From assembly GCA_028023455.1 (NCBI GenBank), contig JAQFVV010006271.1:2565335-2629334 (forward strand): DNA of 64,000 bases, given 5' to 3'. Shown in pieces: positions 1 to 11,345 of the stretch. The stretch's first letter is position 1. Each line of letters starts with the position of its first letter. The stretch comes from Epiperipatus broadwayi (taxonomy: Eukaryota > Onychophora > Udeonychophora > Euonychophora > Peripatidae). The translations under genes and the position numbers were made by a program. The notes under the pieces are model-generated. The model was not told the DNA's origin and made no database searches. It saw only the letters and a list, made by a program, of their open reading frames with translations.

Positions 1-1
1 T

Positions 2-1237
2 GATAATAACATGAGGATCACTAAAGAATTGTTGGAATTCATCCCTCTTCATGGAACAACAACTGGTGAAGATATTTTTGATGCTGTATGGAGCATTTTA
101 GAAAAACTTAACTTGCCTCTTGACAAGCTTGTTTCTGTTACAACTGATGGTGCTAAATCGATGACAGGTGAAACTAAAGGTTTTGACTCATGACTAGCAA
201 GGAAATTACAAGATGAATATCCAGATAAACCAAAAATCAAAGCTTTTCATTGCCTTATTCACCAACAAGTTCTCTGTTTAAAATTATTAAAAATGGACCA
301 AGTACTTAAAACAGTTACAAAGATAGTCAACTTTATTCGATCAAGAGCACTTAACCATCGCCAATTTACTTCGTTCCTTAAAGATTTAGAATCCGAATTT
401 GAAGATCTTCCTTATTACACAGAAGTTCATTGGTTGTCCTGCCACAATGTCTTAAAGAGCTTCTATCTGCTTTTGGAGGAAATAATATTATTTTTTGAAA
501 TGAAAGATGAAAACAACGAAAATATATCAATTATAAAAGATCCATTGTGGGTACAAGACCTAGCATTTTTAATAAATATTACAGGCCATCTGAATAATCT
601 TAATATTACATTGCAAGGCAAAGATCAATTGATAACCAATATGTACGATGTAGTTGTAAGCTTTGTACAAAAACTGAATTTGTTTAAAAATCATTTGCAA
701 AAGAACGTTTTGACATATTTTCCTACGTGTGAGCAGTTAAAAGCACAAAATCAAAGTTTCTCGTTTTCACAACACTCTGCAAAAATTGAAAAAATAAAAG
801 ACGAATTCGATAAACGTTTTGATGATTTCAAGGAGTTCGAAGAATTTTTTTCTCTTTTCACAGGACAATTTGCCTTTGAAGTTGAAAAAGCTCCGACTTC
901 GATACAACTGGAATTAATTGATTTCCAGAATGATTCGATTTTAAAAACCAAATATCGAGAAGTAGGAACTCCCAAAATATATTCCTATTTAGGTGAAAGA
1001 TACCCAGAAATTAAAAAATTTGCTGCACAAATTTTATGCTTTTTTGGAAGTACATACTTATGTGAGCAATTATTTTCATGCATGAAATTAAATAAAACAG
1101 CTTACAGATCAAGATTAACTGATAAACATCTATCTGCCATAATGAAAATTGCTTGTTCTCAGTCTTTGAATCCAGATATTGAAAAACTAGTAGGAGGAAA
1201 ATGCTGGCAAGTTTCCGGTAAAAACAATAAATTGTAG
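2..1237 (+). pseudogene. hAT transposase (GTF2IRD2/ZBED5-like), 3' part, one in-frame stop
   Basis: The reading frame runs in from the left window edge and is open to the stop at 1237, except for a single TGA at 191-193. The halves before and after that stop are in the same frame, so this is one gene broken by one nonsense change. Visible family blocks are HGTTTGEDIF, a D-G-A-K-S-M-TG block, FHCLIH, NFIRSRALNHRQF and YTEVHWLSC. The C-terminal hAT dimerisation region reads YLCEQLFSCMKLNKTAYRSR. This matches the Charlie-type hAT transposase domain found in GTF2IRD2 and ZBED5. The N-terminal zinc finger and first catalytic Asp would lie outside the window. A transposase of this type cuts and pastes its own element in the nucleus. 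Whether it is dead or domesticated cannot be told from this window, but the stop and the intact 3' terminus favour a dead transposon copy. Confidence 0.88.
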
Positions 1238-1456
1238 TTTTATAAATATGTAATCAGATAAAATAAATGTTTAAATAAAAGCAATACTATATCAATTGTA
1301 TATTATTGAACTGAATTCACTAAACTACATAATATGCCTTAATTACCCTATCTATATTCCTGCATTCTCATTTCAAAATACAATTTTAAGAAAATTTGTG
1401 TAATGTGGCCCACGAGAATCTTACCAGTAGCATAAAATGGCCCATTGTTTGAATGA

Positions 1457-1470
1457 GTTTGACACGCCTG
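1457..1470. repeat. hAT 3' terminal inverted repeat
   Basis: GTTTGACACGCCTG lies about 220 bases past the transposase stop. Its complement starts CAGGCGTGTCAAAC, the usual form of Charlie-type hAT ends (CAGGGGTGTCAAAC-like). The preceding 60 bases (GTGGCCCACGAGA, AAAATGGCCC) are also typical of the 3' end of this hAT group. The left terminus lies outside the window. Confidence 0.7.
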
Positions 1471-3625
1471 ATTTATACTAATCACCCAACAAAGTCATAT
1501 TATTAAATAACACAAATTTTACTTGGTTCAAGCAAAGATAGAAAATTCTAGATTGCAAATGTAGTGGTGTCCTCTGGGGATTGATATTAACCCCATCTAT
1601 AGATCCCCCATTGACCATTACAATATTAAAGGTTTAATAATATCTTTCACAATTGTTTTTAAATAGAACGTCCACTATTTAATTAAATAAGCTACTAACT
1701 AAATTTTGAAATTGATAATCTAACATCATGCCATTCAAAAGTAATATCGTATTTGTCTGTAAACCAAAATTGTAAATAAAAAAAAAAACCCTTATAAATT
1801 CATTCTCTAAATTTAAATGAGATAAATCATATATAAATATATTATATGCCCAAACATTTAAAATAATATGACTTTTCAAATAGCTTTATAACTATACAAA
1901 CTCGCATTAAGAATAACATATAATAAAAGAACAGTGTCATGGACTTTGTAGATGTAAATCCTAAATGTTTAATAAAATATTGGGTGTACTATTTAAGTAA
2001 AGCTGTGCAATGAGTTAACTAAGAAAGCGACAGTTATTTAAATCTAGGAAATACCACCAATTTGTAGATTGTTCATTGATCAAGATTTTAATTGATTATT
2101 TGCTTAATTAAATCATGCGTGGGCTCTAATTGAAAAGTTAGGGTTGATGTTATCAATTTAAAATGATTACAACATGTTTTGTAACAAAGTCCATTCTCAG
2201 TATAATGATAACTCTTATTAGTAACGTTTTATTGTGTAATTATAATTCCAAATGGGCATTTAAAAAAATACAACAAAAGTAATTTTAAAATGATTAATTT
2301 TTTTTTACCTCAAGTCTTTTGTCATCTGCATTATTGTCTCTGTAATTATTATTATAACTTCACAATGATTCTAAAATACAGGTGCAAAGTTCATTTTGCG
2401 AATGCTTTTACAAAAATCAAACATTGAATTTTCTTTGACTGAATAAAATATATATATAAAATGAATGAGTTGATAATTTAAATATTTAACACATATGAAA
2501 AAAAAAAGATATTGATCAATGTTTTGTTCTCCTGCTAGAACACATGTATGAAAACTTTATGGAGTATTACCACACACAAAACGGTAATATGCACATAATT
2601 TTCATAGACCTAGTAATTAAGTTTAATTGAAGGCATTCAAGTATAATAATAAAATAAATTTGATTTTTATTCTAAAAATTACTTACAAAAAATAATAATT
2701 ATGTAAAAAAAAGTAAAAAAAAAAACATGGATTGCAAGAGGAACGGAATTATTTATGTTTAGACTACACGCAACAAGACAAAATATTATTAGTTTAACAA
2801 TCCAATTTTTTTAATTTATCAGTTACTTATTTATAGCGTAGCTGTGCTTTAATCAAAATAATATATGTAATATCTCATTAAATTTTCAAACAATATTTAC
2901 ATCAATAAAATCCCCCCACCCCATTTTTATTATTACATATAATGAAACAAGCTTTATTTCTTATCTAATGCCAAACTTTACTTTTTATCAGCTGCCAAAC
3001 TTTACTTTTTACTGCCCTTTGTAAAACTAGTTTATGAATTTTATCTTTATCAGTGAGACAGAAAATTCAAAGCTGCAACTATGTCAATTTATTAGTTTAG
3101 AAATCACTATTAATTATATTTTATTTATTTAAGATAACAACCTGAGATTGAAGTCAGTGTAAGATTTTGAACCAAACCAACCTTCCTGGGCAATTACAAA
3201 GTCTTAATTCTAATGCAATATCTATCTGTCTATCTATCTATCTATCTATTTTCACATTTTTATTAATTGAAGGCACATAGTCTCTCTGGTTAGGTTAGGG
3301 AATTGGGATTATAAGGTGCTATACCTGGTTTGATACTTATTACTCTGACTACTTATCCTTTTTAGCTTGTTTCAGAATCTACTTATGACTGCACTGATTG
3401 CTAAAATATGGGAACCTACGCTACCAAACACTCATAGAATTATATAAAATTTACCTGGTAATAATAATAATACTGTAGCAACTTACGATTATAATTTAAT
3501 AGATTAATTATATAACCATTATAAGCATTTTAATTACAGATGCATACATATTAACAATTTATACAAAGCATATATATTTACATACACTTAAAGCGTTCTC
3601 AAATAATAATAAAACCAGGGGAATC
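1471..3625. other. AT-rich sequence with no gene
   Basis: No gene or recognisable transposon protein seen. It holds an imperfect (CTAT)n microsatellite at 3221-3250 and a 19-base motif, TGCCAAACTTTACTTTTTA, present twice in tandem at 2969-2987 and 2993-3011. Confidence 0.6.
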
Positions 3626-4256
3626 TGTTTAGTCCCTAAACTTGCTTTGCCAAGTTCGGAGGCAAGTCTTTCCACAGTATTAGTTATCAAGGATAACACA
3701 CAGCGAGGTCCAGACTCGGTGTTGTTGCAAGTCCATCTACATGCTTGTAGTTTCCATAAGCAAGTGTCCTCTCGTCTCTATCACAGACCGATCCTTGACT
3801 TATAATTATTAGAATTCCTGTTATAATTTATTGAGCCACGTGGATTTTGTTGACATTGGCCATTGTTATTCATGTATAGATGCCTCCAGTCACTAGTGAT
3901 ATCTTTTTTTTAACTGTCACTAATTAATTAGATTATTTTCTGATGGATTTCTACTATCTCTTTTGCTCTTTAGGAATTTAATTATGATTGTTTCCTGAAT
4001 TTATAATTAATCTTTTTGTAATATTAATTCTTTTATCTACGTTTCAATCAGTTTTAATTTTACATTTTACTTACTTTTATTACTTTATTTCTAAGTATAT
4101 TAAATTATATTTGTATTCTAATATTACTCTACTTTTTATAACTTTAAATGTGTACGTATTTCACATACATGCATATGTATATAACACACAAATGTTTATT
4201 TTTATTTTCTAGCTATATATGTATGCATTTTAACAGTGACATACAAACATAGCACA
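3626..4256 (-). repeat. Gypsy-1 3' LTR
   Basis: 3796-4256 aligns by eye with 7726-8136 over its length. Shared blocks include TAATTATTAG, CACTAATTAATTAGATTATT, TCTGATGGA, ATTGTTTCCTG and AACATAGCA. On the minus strand it starts TGTGCTATG and is preceded by a purine-rich GAAGTTGGGG tract that could be the polypurine primer. The GC-richer stretch 3626-3795 probably belongs to the LTR (R/U5 side), because it starts TG and is missing only from the other copy. That extension is inference. Confidence 0.7.
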
Positions 4257-4765
4257 CTACCCCAACTTCAGAGATTTATATTTTCTCTGAAGTCAAAATA
4301 AAACAACGAAGGTAACTTGGTTTTTTAAATTTTTCTTTTAAAAATATCAGGAGGAGGATTAACATCAACGTCAATTTCTTTTGTGATAGTCTCTTCTACT
4401 ACACATTCTTTCTTTTCCTTGTTAGGCTGGGTTAGCTCGAGTTCTTATTTAGGTCCCTCAGGTTGATTTCCAGCTCTGAATCAGTTTCATTAAATAGCAG
4501 CAATATTAAATCTTCATTTTCGTCTTTTCACAATTGATTAATGTGTTTTCGTAATAGCTTGCCATCTTTTGTATAAACCATTATAATTTGTTTCGACAGG
4601 TCTCACCTTACTATTGCTTTTGTTCAAAATTTATTTAGACTATTTTTGCCCACATTCATTCACCTGGCATGACCTTACATGTGTTAGGTTTTTGTTTAAT
4701 GTAATCCGCACTATGTATTATGTTTGACAAATTTGATATGCAGCTTGCTACCTAAATATAATGTT

Positions 4766-4845
4766 ACCATATAATACTAAATCATCCATGCACTTTACTA
4801 CTGTTACGCATCATTCATTGCATGGATTATTTAGTATTATATGGT
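4766..4845. repeat. Hairpin with 26-bp arms at the integrase 3' end
   Basis: ACCATATAATACTAAAT at 4766-4782 and its complement at the right (ATTTAGTATTATATGGT, ending 4845) sit on either side of a short loop. The arms extend inward through CCATGCA/TGCATGG with one extra base. The hairpin falls where the recognisable integrase frame stops. Confidence 0.6.
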
Positions 4846-5430
4846 GTACATTTGGAAATGCAATAAGAAAGAGTAATTATTAAATATAAAGTTGCAGGTG
4901 ACTTTCCTGCTTTAGCAATTGGAATCGAGTGCTGATACAAGAGTTGGTTATAAACTGTTTCTTGTATTTTTGTTTTTCCCAACTTATTTAGTGATATTTT
5001 CAAATTTTGGACAGATTTTCTGCCAAACATTTAGAGTAAGGATGGGATAGGGGCATGAATATATTTTGTACCCCACTTTTTCATACTATCTTTGAACTTG
5101 TCAGTTGTGAAACTGGTTCCATTGTCAGAAACAAAAGTTTTAAGAAGACTGTAATAGAAAAAAAAATCAAAACTAGTGCTTTAATTAATTTGGATTCTGC
5201 CAATCTGAATGTGCATAAAAAATAAATATCTCTTAAATGGGCCCACATGGTCTTAATGTTTTGGCCACATCTTTACATTTCTTGGACAGGGTAGCACACA
5301 ATTGACAATTACTGCATTGTTTTAATGAAATTCTCAATATCATAGTTAATGTACATAGCTATGAGACAAAGCTTTTGCTCTGACTGAACCTGGGTGATCT
5401 TTATGCAATAATTACATAATTAATTCTCTA
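4827..5430 (-). pseudogene. Ty3/gypsy integrase remnant (Gypsy-1)
   Basis: Read on the minus strand, 5430-5310 gives a decayed zinc-binding region (HPGSVRAKALSHSYV, like the HxG..R.KALARSYVWWP block of molluscan gypsy integrases). Around 5135-5040 comes the second catalytic Asp block, VSDNGTSFTTDKF, and then 5030-4827 gives VQNLKISLNKLGK and LYQHSIPIAKAGKSPATLYL, the C-terminal part of the core. Frames change several times and stops are present. The enzyme would insert the element cDNA into host DNA; this copy cannot encode it. Confidence 0.85.
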
Positions 5431-5699
5431 CCCTTAACTGGTATTAGTACTTGATCTTCCATCAAAATACAGTCCTTGCATACTGATAATTTATCACAGG
5501 CATTGCATAATTATTTATAAAAAAATTGAACATTTATTAGGTCACCATCCTTGAATTTGGCTTATAATTCACTGGTAACCCTTATCTTGTTTTGTTCAAC
5601 CAGTTACTGTTTTATTATTAAGTACATCTTATTTTAGCACCACAATATAATTGATTTCAATTTCTTTTACATCGTTCTCAATCTCTCTGGCATATGAAA

Positions 5700-6990
5700 C
5701 AGAAAGGTATGTCCAATTAGTTTTTCCTTTTTATACTCTAATATATAATCGAAATCAGCGAATATGTTTAGCCATTTCAACATGTGAGGGCTAAATGCTC
5801 AGGAATTTGTTTGCTTTCAAATTTCCTACTAAGTGTTTATGATGGGTTACTATCTTACATCTATATAAATACTAGTTAAATTTAGGAATACTAAACAATA
5901 TAGAGAGAGCTTCTCTGTCCAGCTGACTATAATTTTTTCCAGTTTTAGACAAGGTGTGCAAAGCATAGGCAATCAGTCATTCATCTGTTTGTGCTGGATG
6001 ATATATTAGTGTACCACTCCTGATTCATCTATGTCTGCTGTAAGTGTAATTTTTTTATCACTATTATAATGAACAAGTAATTTATTCGAATAGAATTTCT
6101 AGTTCTTTTTTAACAAATCATATAACCATTTGGCTACATGAGCTTTGCCCTTCAAAATTTTTTTGAAATAATTTACAAACTTAAAAACGTTATAATTGTT
6201 TTACATTATTCAGCTTCAAAGTTCAGTGACAGCTTTGACTTTTTCAGGAGAAAATGTATCGTTATTTGAAATTGTATGCCCTAAAAAGTATTTTTTCTAG
6301 CCATCCAGATACAATTTTTGGGTGTTCAATTTTGTTCCAAATTCATCAAATTTTTTGCATACGTTATATAGACATATTTTCAGTTCATTTTTTGTTATAG
6401 CGGTAATTAGAATGACATAAAAAATAAATATAACACTATCAAATGCATAAAGGAGGGTCTCAATATTCGACTGGAAAGTACTAGTACAAAAGTCATTTCA
6501 AACCAAAGTCATTTGCACCTGAATAACCCCACATGTGTGGTTAATGTTAATATTTTTGAAGCTTTGCTTGTTACCAGTATAACTTAGCATAAAAATTAGA
6601 TTTTTGCAATGATGCAATTATTTCTCTAGGATTAGAAACAGGATATGCATGTAAACTAATAGCTTTATTTACAGATATGCGTAATCATCGCACAAATAAA
6701 TTTGACCATTTGGTTTAATAAATTTTATAATGACATGGTCAATCAGATTTCTCTGCATGTTTTAATATACCATTTTTACCTACTATGTTAATTTCCTTCT
6801 CTACTTTTTCTTTCAGAGCAAACAGAATTTTCTCAGTTTTCAAATTACTGATACTGTCTCCGATGAGAGTTCTAGTGACACAGGGATTTTATTTTTTATT
6901 TTTCAAGGTTCCACATTAAACAATTTAGGAAAATTTCCCATCATTTTCCTCTCGATGTCAATGTTTTTAACCTATCTAAATTCAATGCCC
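5700..6990 (-). pseudogene. Ty3/gypsy reverse transcriptase and RNase H remnant (Gypsy-1)
   Basis: On the minus strand, about 6720-6640 reads SVNKAISLHAYPVSNPREI (the INK.....YPLP...EI block of gypsy RT). It is followed by W-GYSGANDFGL near 6530, where SAPAIFQ would lie, then by a broken DD region near 6440-6390 and YFLGHTISNNDTFSPEKVKA-like sequence near 6300-6240. 6060-5880 reads LTLTADIDESGVV and LEKIIVSWTEKLSL, the RNase H start (LTTDAS..G.GAVL, then YS..EKEALA). Many frameshifts and stops are present, so it is inactive. Confidence 0.8.
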
Positions 6991-7149
6991 AATTTTTTTA
7001 ATCAATCATGATCGATTAGTGTGTTTATTGAAGCAAATAATATACAAAGGTAAATAGAAGGTTTTACCTTTAACTATTCCTTTGATTTTAATTGCATTAC
7101 TGTTAACATTTAAAGCTTTTAGATCAACCTTTTAATTATCAATGGATTT

Positions 7150-7260
7150 TTACAATTAGCAACTATAGAAATCCATTTATACTCTGAAATCGAAGATACA
7201 CCGCTTCCACTATCAACTTCCATAGATATGGGCTTGTAGCATATCTTTAATTGAATCATA
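7150..7260 (-). pseudogene. Retroviral-type aspartic protease remnant (Gypsy-1)
   Basis: The minus strand reads CYKPISMEVDSGSGVSSISE. This fits the active-site region of gypsy proteases (MELDTGAAVSVISE-like) with the D-S/T-G triad present. Only about 40 residues are recognisable. It lies between the gag zinc knuckles and RT, as expected for a gag-pol polyprotein. Confidence 0.7.
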
Positions 7261-7349
7261 ATTTTATCAGAATTGGTTAATATATTTTTTATTCTGGCTA
7301 CCTGATTTTCTTTTCTATTAAATTCATGTTTAATGCTGTTGTTGAAATT

Positions 7350-7725
7350 ACAAGGTGTCTCTATTTTTTTTTTTACACATTATTTCGAAGATGCGTTTTT
7401 TTGTAACAGCTTTTGCAATGTTGGTTTTTGCAAAAAGAATCACTGGCTTTATGACAAGATTTCCCCCAACAAAAACAGATAAATAAAGTTTTATTATCAT
7501 TATTTTTAAAATTTCTAAATGCTTTTTTCTCTGGTTTATATGTCTTACAAATGTCTGTTTGTATTTTATCTTGGTTTTTTTATCTCCCTGAATTTTCTTG
7601 AATGCTAAAGAACCAATTCATGGGCTAAGCTATTTTATAGCTTCACTATATTTAATTTCACTATCATACAACATCTATTGTATAAAACTGTCACTGGTCA
7701 TTTCCCACAGAAATTGTTCAAAGAG
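7350..7725 (-). pseudogene. Ty3/gypsy gag C-terminal part with zinc knuckles (Gypsy-1)
   Basis: From 7725 leftward the minus strand reads SLFEQFLWEMTSDSFIQ, then MLYDSEIKYSEAIK after a stop, then LAFKKIQGDKKTK. Cysteine-rich sequence follows (CFCWGKSCHKASDSFC, then KSCYKKTHLRN), matching paired CCHC/CCHH-type gag knuckles that bind RNA. The gag reading starts abruptly at the LTR border, so its N-terminal half is missing. Confidence 0.72.
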
Positions 7726-8136
7726 TGACATAATTATTAGAAATCCTGTTTTAATTGTTTGAGCCACTTAGAAACTGCTGTTATTGTCTAATATTATTTA
7801 TCTGTAGATGCATCTGGTTATTAGTAATATCTTCTTTTTATGGTCACTAATTAATTAGATTATTTTCTGATGGAACTCTATTATCTCTGGTTTTTAATAA
7901 TTTAATTAAGATTGTTTCCTGGATTTATAATTAATCTTTTATTAATATAAATTATTTTATCTACTGCTTCAATCAATTTTAATTTTATATTTTATTTAAA
8001 TTTATTACCTTACTTTTTATAATTTTAAATGTGTATGTATTTAACACACACACATATATATATATGCGTGTGTTTATCTCTATTTTCTAACTATACATGT
8101 GTATATATTTTAAAATACACATATAAACATAGCATA
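7726..8136 (-). repeat. Gypsy-1 5' LTR, truncated
   Basis: Diverged copy of 3796-4256 in the same orientation (see 3' LTR). It ends on the gag side at TGACATAATTATTAG and lacks the LTR portion corresponding to 3626-3795. A (CA)n(TA)n stretch has grown at 8047-8067. Confidence 0.75.
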
Positions 8137-10929
8137 ATGCAATAAGATATTTCATAATCAGTGATTATTTAGGCTAATAGTAGATGGCATAGGAGTAGAG
8201 AACTACTCTTGTTTTAACATATATTGCATGAATTGGGAAAAAAAAATCATTTATTGTTATTACTAACATTTTTAGTGGGAGTGAAATGTGCCTTTAATAT
8301 TGCAAAACTCAAAATTCTGAACTATTATTATTCAAACAGACTGATTTAGATTCAAAATCTTAGGTTAATTTGAATTTCAATTTGTTCCACATTAGAATCT
8401 CATGCCTCATTAATAAAAGCAAATGTCAGAAAACAATTTGATAATAGGGATCTAAAATGTATTTGTTGTTTGATAACCATACCATGCAAAAATGAGTGCT
8501 TATATTGTAGCGTGTGATGTATTCTCAGATCTCATCAGATACTAGTGAGCTCCCAATCATTCACACAGTAAATACCTGATACTATTATACTAATAATAGA
8601 ATAATTATATTGATATTGAAGCATCAATTCTCAAAAGAATGTTTTTAAGAAGTTAGCCTATTTCAGTACAGATAAATATTAAACAAGTCAGAGTTATTTA
8701 AAACTTATTTTATTAATTATATCCACTCAGTATTGTCAAACACTTTGTATATTTTATAGAGATTAGTCAATATCATAAGGTGGCAGTCAAGCAGTGAATG
8801 CTTGAAGTATTGTAACTGGAGCTTACACTTATTTAAGTTTGTTTACATACATTTTTAAATGCAGTGCCTTATTAAATTCATTATACATAAAGTATTGTTT
8901 TCTGATCTATGGTCCTTATAAAAAACTTAAATAATAAATTAAAAGCAAGTTGACATTTGCCATAAAATATTTCAAATAAATATTATTTCTAGAGATAAAG
9001 TAATATATGACTTGCAACATCAGGTTTTAATTAATACTTTGCTTTGTTACACCACAACTGAAAATTAATTATACAAATAAATAGGAGCAATCTTATTAAA
9101 TTTCTAATATTTTTTACAACTTTCCACAGCTTTACAATACCTTAGATGATAATATTTTTAGGCCATAGAAAGCTACTGTTATTTTATTGAAGGTAAATAC
9201 ATGCTAAATCATACTGTAGTTCCCAAAAGTTCCATATAAAAATGAACTCACTGTTTAGTAAATAAATAGTTCCATATTACTCGCATTTTAATCATGTATT
9301 GAAAAAAATAATTTTCAATAATAAAAAAATAATTTCAAGACATTTGTAAATATGTCATACAAAAAATATTTATATCACATATGGAAATATAATAACACTT
9401 CATAATATATTTAGTGCATATTGGATATTTTATTATTTTCTTTTCTTTTTCAGACTATATGTTTATATTTAGATAAAAACACAACAGCTTCAAGATAATA
9501 TATGTATATCTAACTAAAATATCGATATATATTATACATATATTGTTATAAATTATTGTATATGTACGTATAATAAACCGGGAAAAAGATTTTTACTGTA
9601 TGAATAGATTGAAATAAGAAGCAAATATGAGTACTATTTGAATACAGGAAAAGAGAGCTTTCATTAAAAAAAATAATAACATTAAAGTAGAATAAAATTG
9701 TTCCTTACTATAAAGAAAAGAAAAATAAAAAACTGATGAAATTATTGACAAAACAATATATATATATATGGTATGGATTTTCACAACTACTAAAACAGTA
9801 ACTTACCTAAGTTATTTCCACTATTTCCCCTATTATTCGAAGGATCTGTAAAGAAACAAAAAACAAAAAAAACAAAAACACAATTATTTAGAATTTTTCC
9901 GTTTATCACTTTGTGCGTCTGTCTGCCTATACAACTATTTCTTTATCAATTTACTAACTTTATGCATACTTTTATCTATCTGTCTATCTGCTATCTTGAC
10001 TGTCTAAATTATTTAACTATTTATGGATATGTGTATCTATGTGTGCAGGTCAAGTTCATCATATAATACAGATAATGCTAATTATGTGACAAAATGCTAC
10101 AAAAGTTGTGTGCAATAATTTAGGAGATAAAGATTCTAGTAACAATTTTTCCCTATATACATTTTAATTGAAATTTCACTTTTGTCAGATGAATAAAAAA
10201 TAGAGATGTTTGACCCATAATATGAGTTTTGAAGGTGTTAAAGTTTAAATATATTAAATCAATGCAAATCCTAACATTCACCACACATAACCTTAAAATT
10301 TGAATAATAAAAATAAAAATAAAATCATTTTGACACACATAAGCATATCCAGAAACATATAAAAGTTGGATTCTTTTAATTTTCAGTTTTTTAGTAAAGC
10401 GTATTCTTATTATCATTTAGAAAATACACGTTATAGATGAGCTTAGATTTCATGACAATAATAGTTTAGATAATTCCATAGCACACAATAACTACTTTTT
10501 TTTTTTTACATATTCAAAAAGAAAAAAAAGAAGTACTTAGCATGAATGCTAATTGTTAAGTAATGAGGTTTGAGCAGTTTTTTTCTTAATTGCTTTAATC
10601 TGTAATTAAGTAATAGCTATACACTCATTTACTAAAAATTATTGAATACTTTTCTGGATTGATTATGTTTAAATTTTAATTCATTAATATGGCCAGATAT
10701 GTTTTAAATTTGATTTTTTTTCTTTTGGAAAGATAAGAAGAAGATAAATCAGTAAAAGTTTACTTTAGCGATCACATCATATTCGCCCTCTAGTTTCTAA
10801 AATTAGAACTAAAATATTCTAAATCTTACTTATATGCTCCTATATTACAATTACAGTAAATATTTATTAAAATGTAAAAGATAATTAAAAAAAAATATTT
10901 TACCTTTTTAAGCATAATTCTGTCCTATG
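8137..10929. other. AT-rich sequence with no gene
   Basis: No recognisable gene, transposon protein or RNA gene. It contains only short simple repeats, for example (TA)n near 9760-9768 and TCTATCTG-type repeats near 9975-9992. Open frames in this stretch are short, AT-rich and without family resemblance. Confidence 0.55.
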
Positions 10930-11345
10930 CATACAAGGGAGTTGGAGAAAAACATGGCAGTGCTGTGTCTACTTTGAAAGGCAAATTCTTGGACGTATGA
11001 TGAAAATAAAGCTCTTCTGGTATCAGATTGGAATTTCAGCTTACACTTCACTTTTATTCACATATTTTCAGTATTCTGGGTATGTATGTCTTGGTCTTCA
11101 GGATTCATGAAGTTGTCCTGATGGATGACAACCAAATGCATATATACCCCATTGTTGAGTCTGCTGATGTTATTGTATGCAGCCCAGCCATCTGAAATTA
11201 TGTGAGTACCTGGCAAAATGTACCACCGAGTTAGGGTCTCCAGTGTGACAGCCATTCTATCCATAAATTCTGTCAAAAAACACTTCCTTGACCTCTTTCT
11301 ATACCATCAAAAACCCAATGACCTCTCCGTAAGTCCCCCTGTGGT
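10930..11345 (-). pseudogene. Merlin-type (ISXO2/IS1016-like) DDE transposase fragment
   Basis: The minus strand reads GHWVFDGIERGQGSVF, then in a shifted frame FLTEFMDRMAVTLETL, RWYILPGTHIISDGWAAYNN and LVVIHQDNFMNPED, then NTENM followed by TGA where the family has Trp (11058-11060). The same frame continues KCKLKFQSDTRRALFSSYV. This matches the ISXO2-like domain of eukaryotic Merlin transposases. The second catalytic Asp (SDGW) and the final Glu region (NTEN) are visible; the first Asp block (IDE) is not clear. Lesions are a one-base slip at an A run near 11275-11280 and the TGA. No terminal inverted repeats were identified. It is a dead DNA transposon fragment. Confidence 0.82.

Larger units (their letters stand above)
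3626..8136 (-). mobile_element. Decayed Ty3/gypsy LTR retrotransposon (Gypsy-1)
   Basis: Two related LTR segments (about 3626-4256 and 7726-8136) flank minus-strand remnants in the order gag zinc knuckles, protease, RT, RNase H, integrase. That is the Ty3/gypsy order. All reading frames are broken many times. The LTRs are diverged and unequal: the right one (5' on the minus strand) lacks the roughly 170 bases present at 3626-3795 and abuts the middle of gag, so the leader and gag N-terminus have been deleted. Outer boundaries are approximate. Confidence 0.85.
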
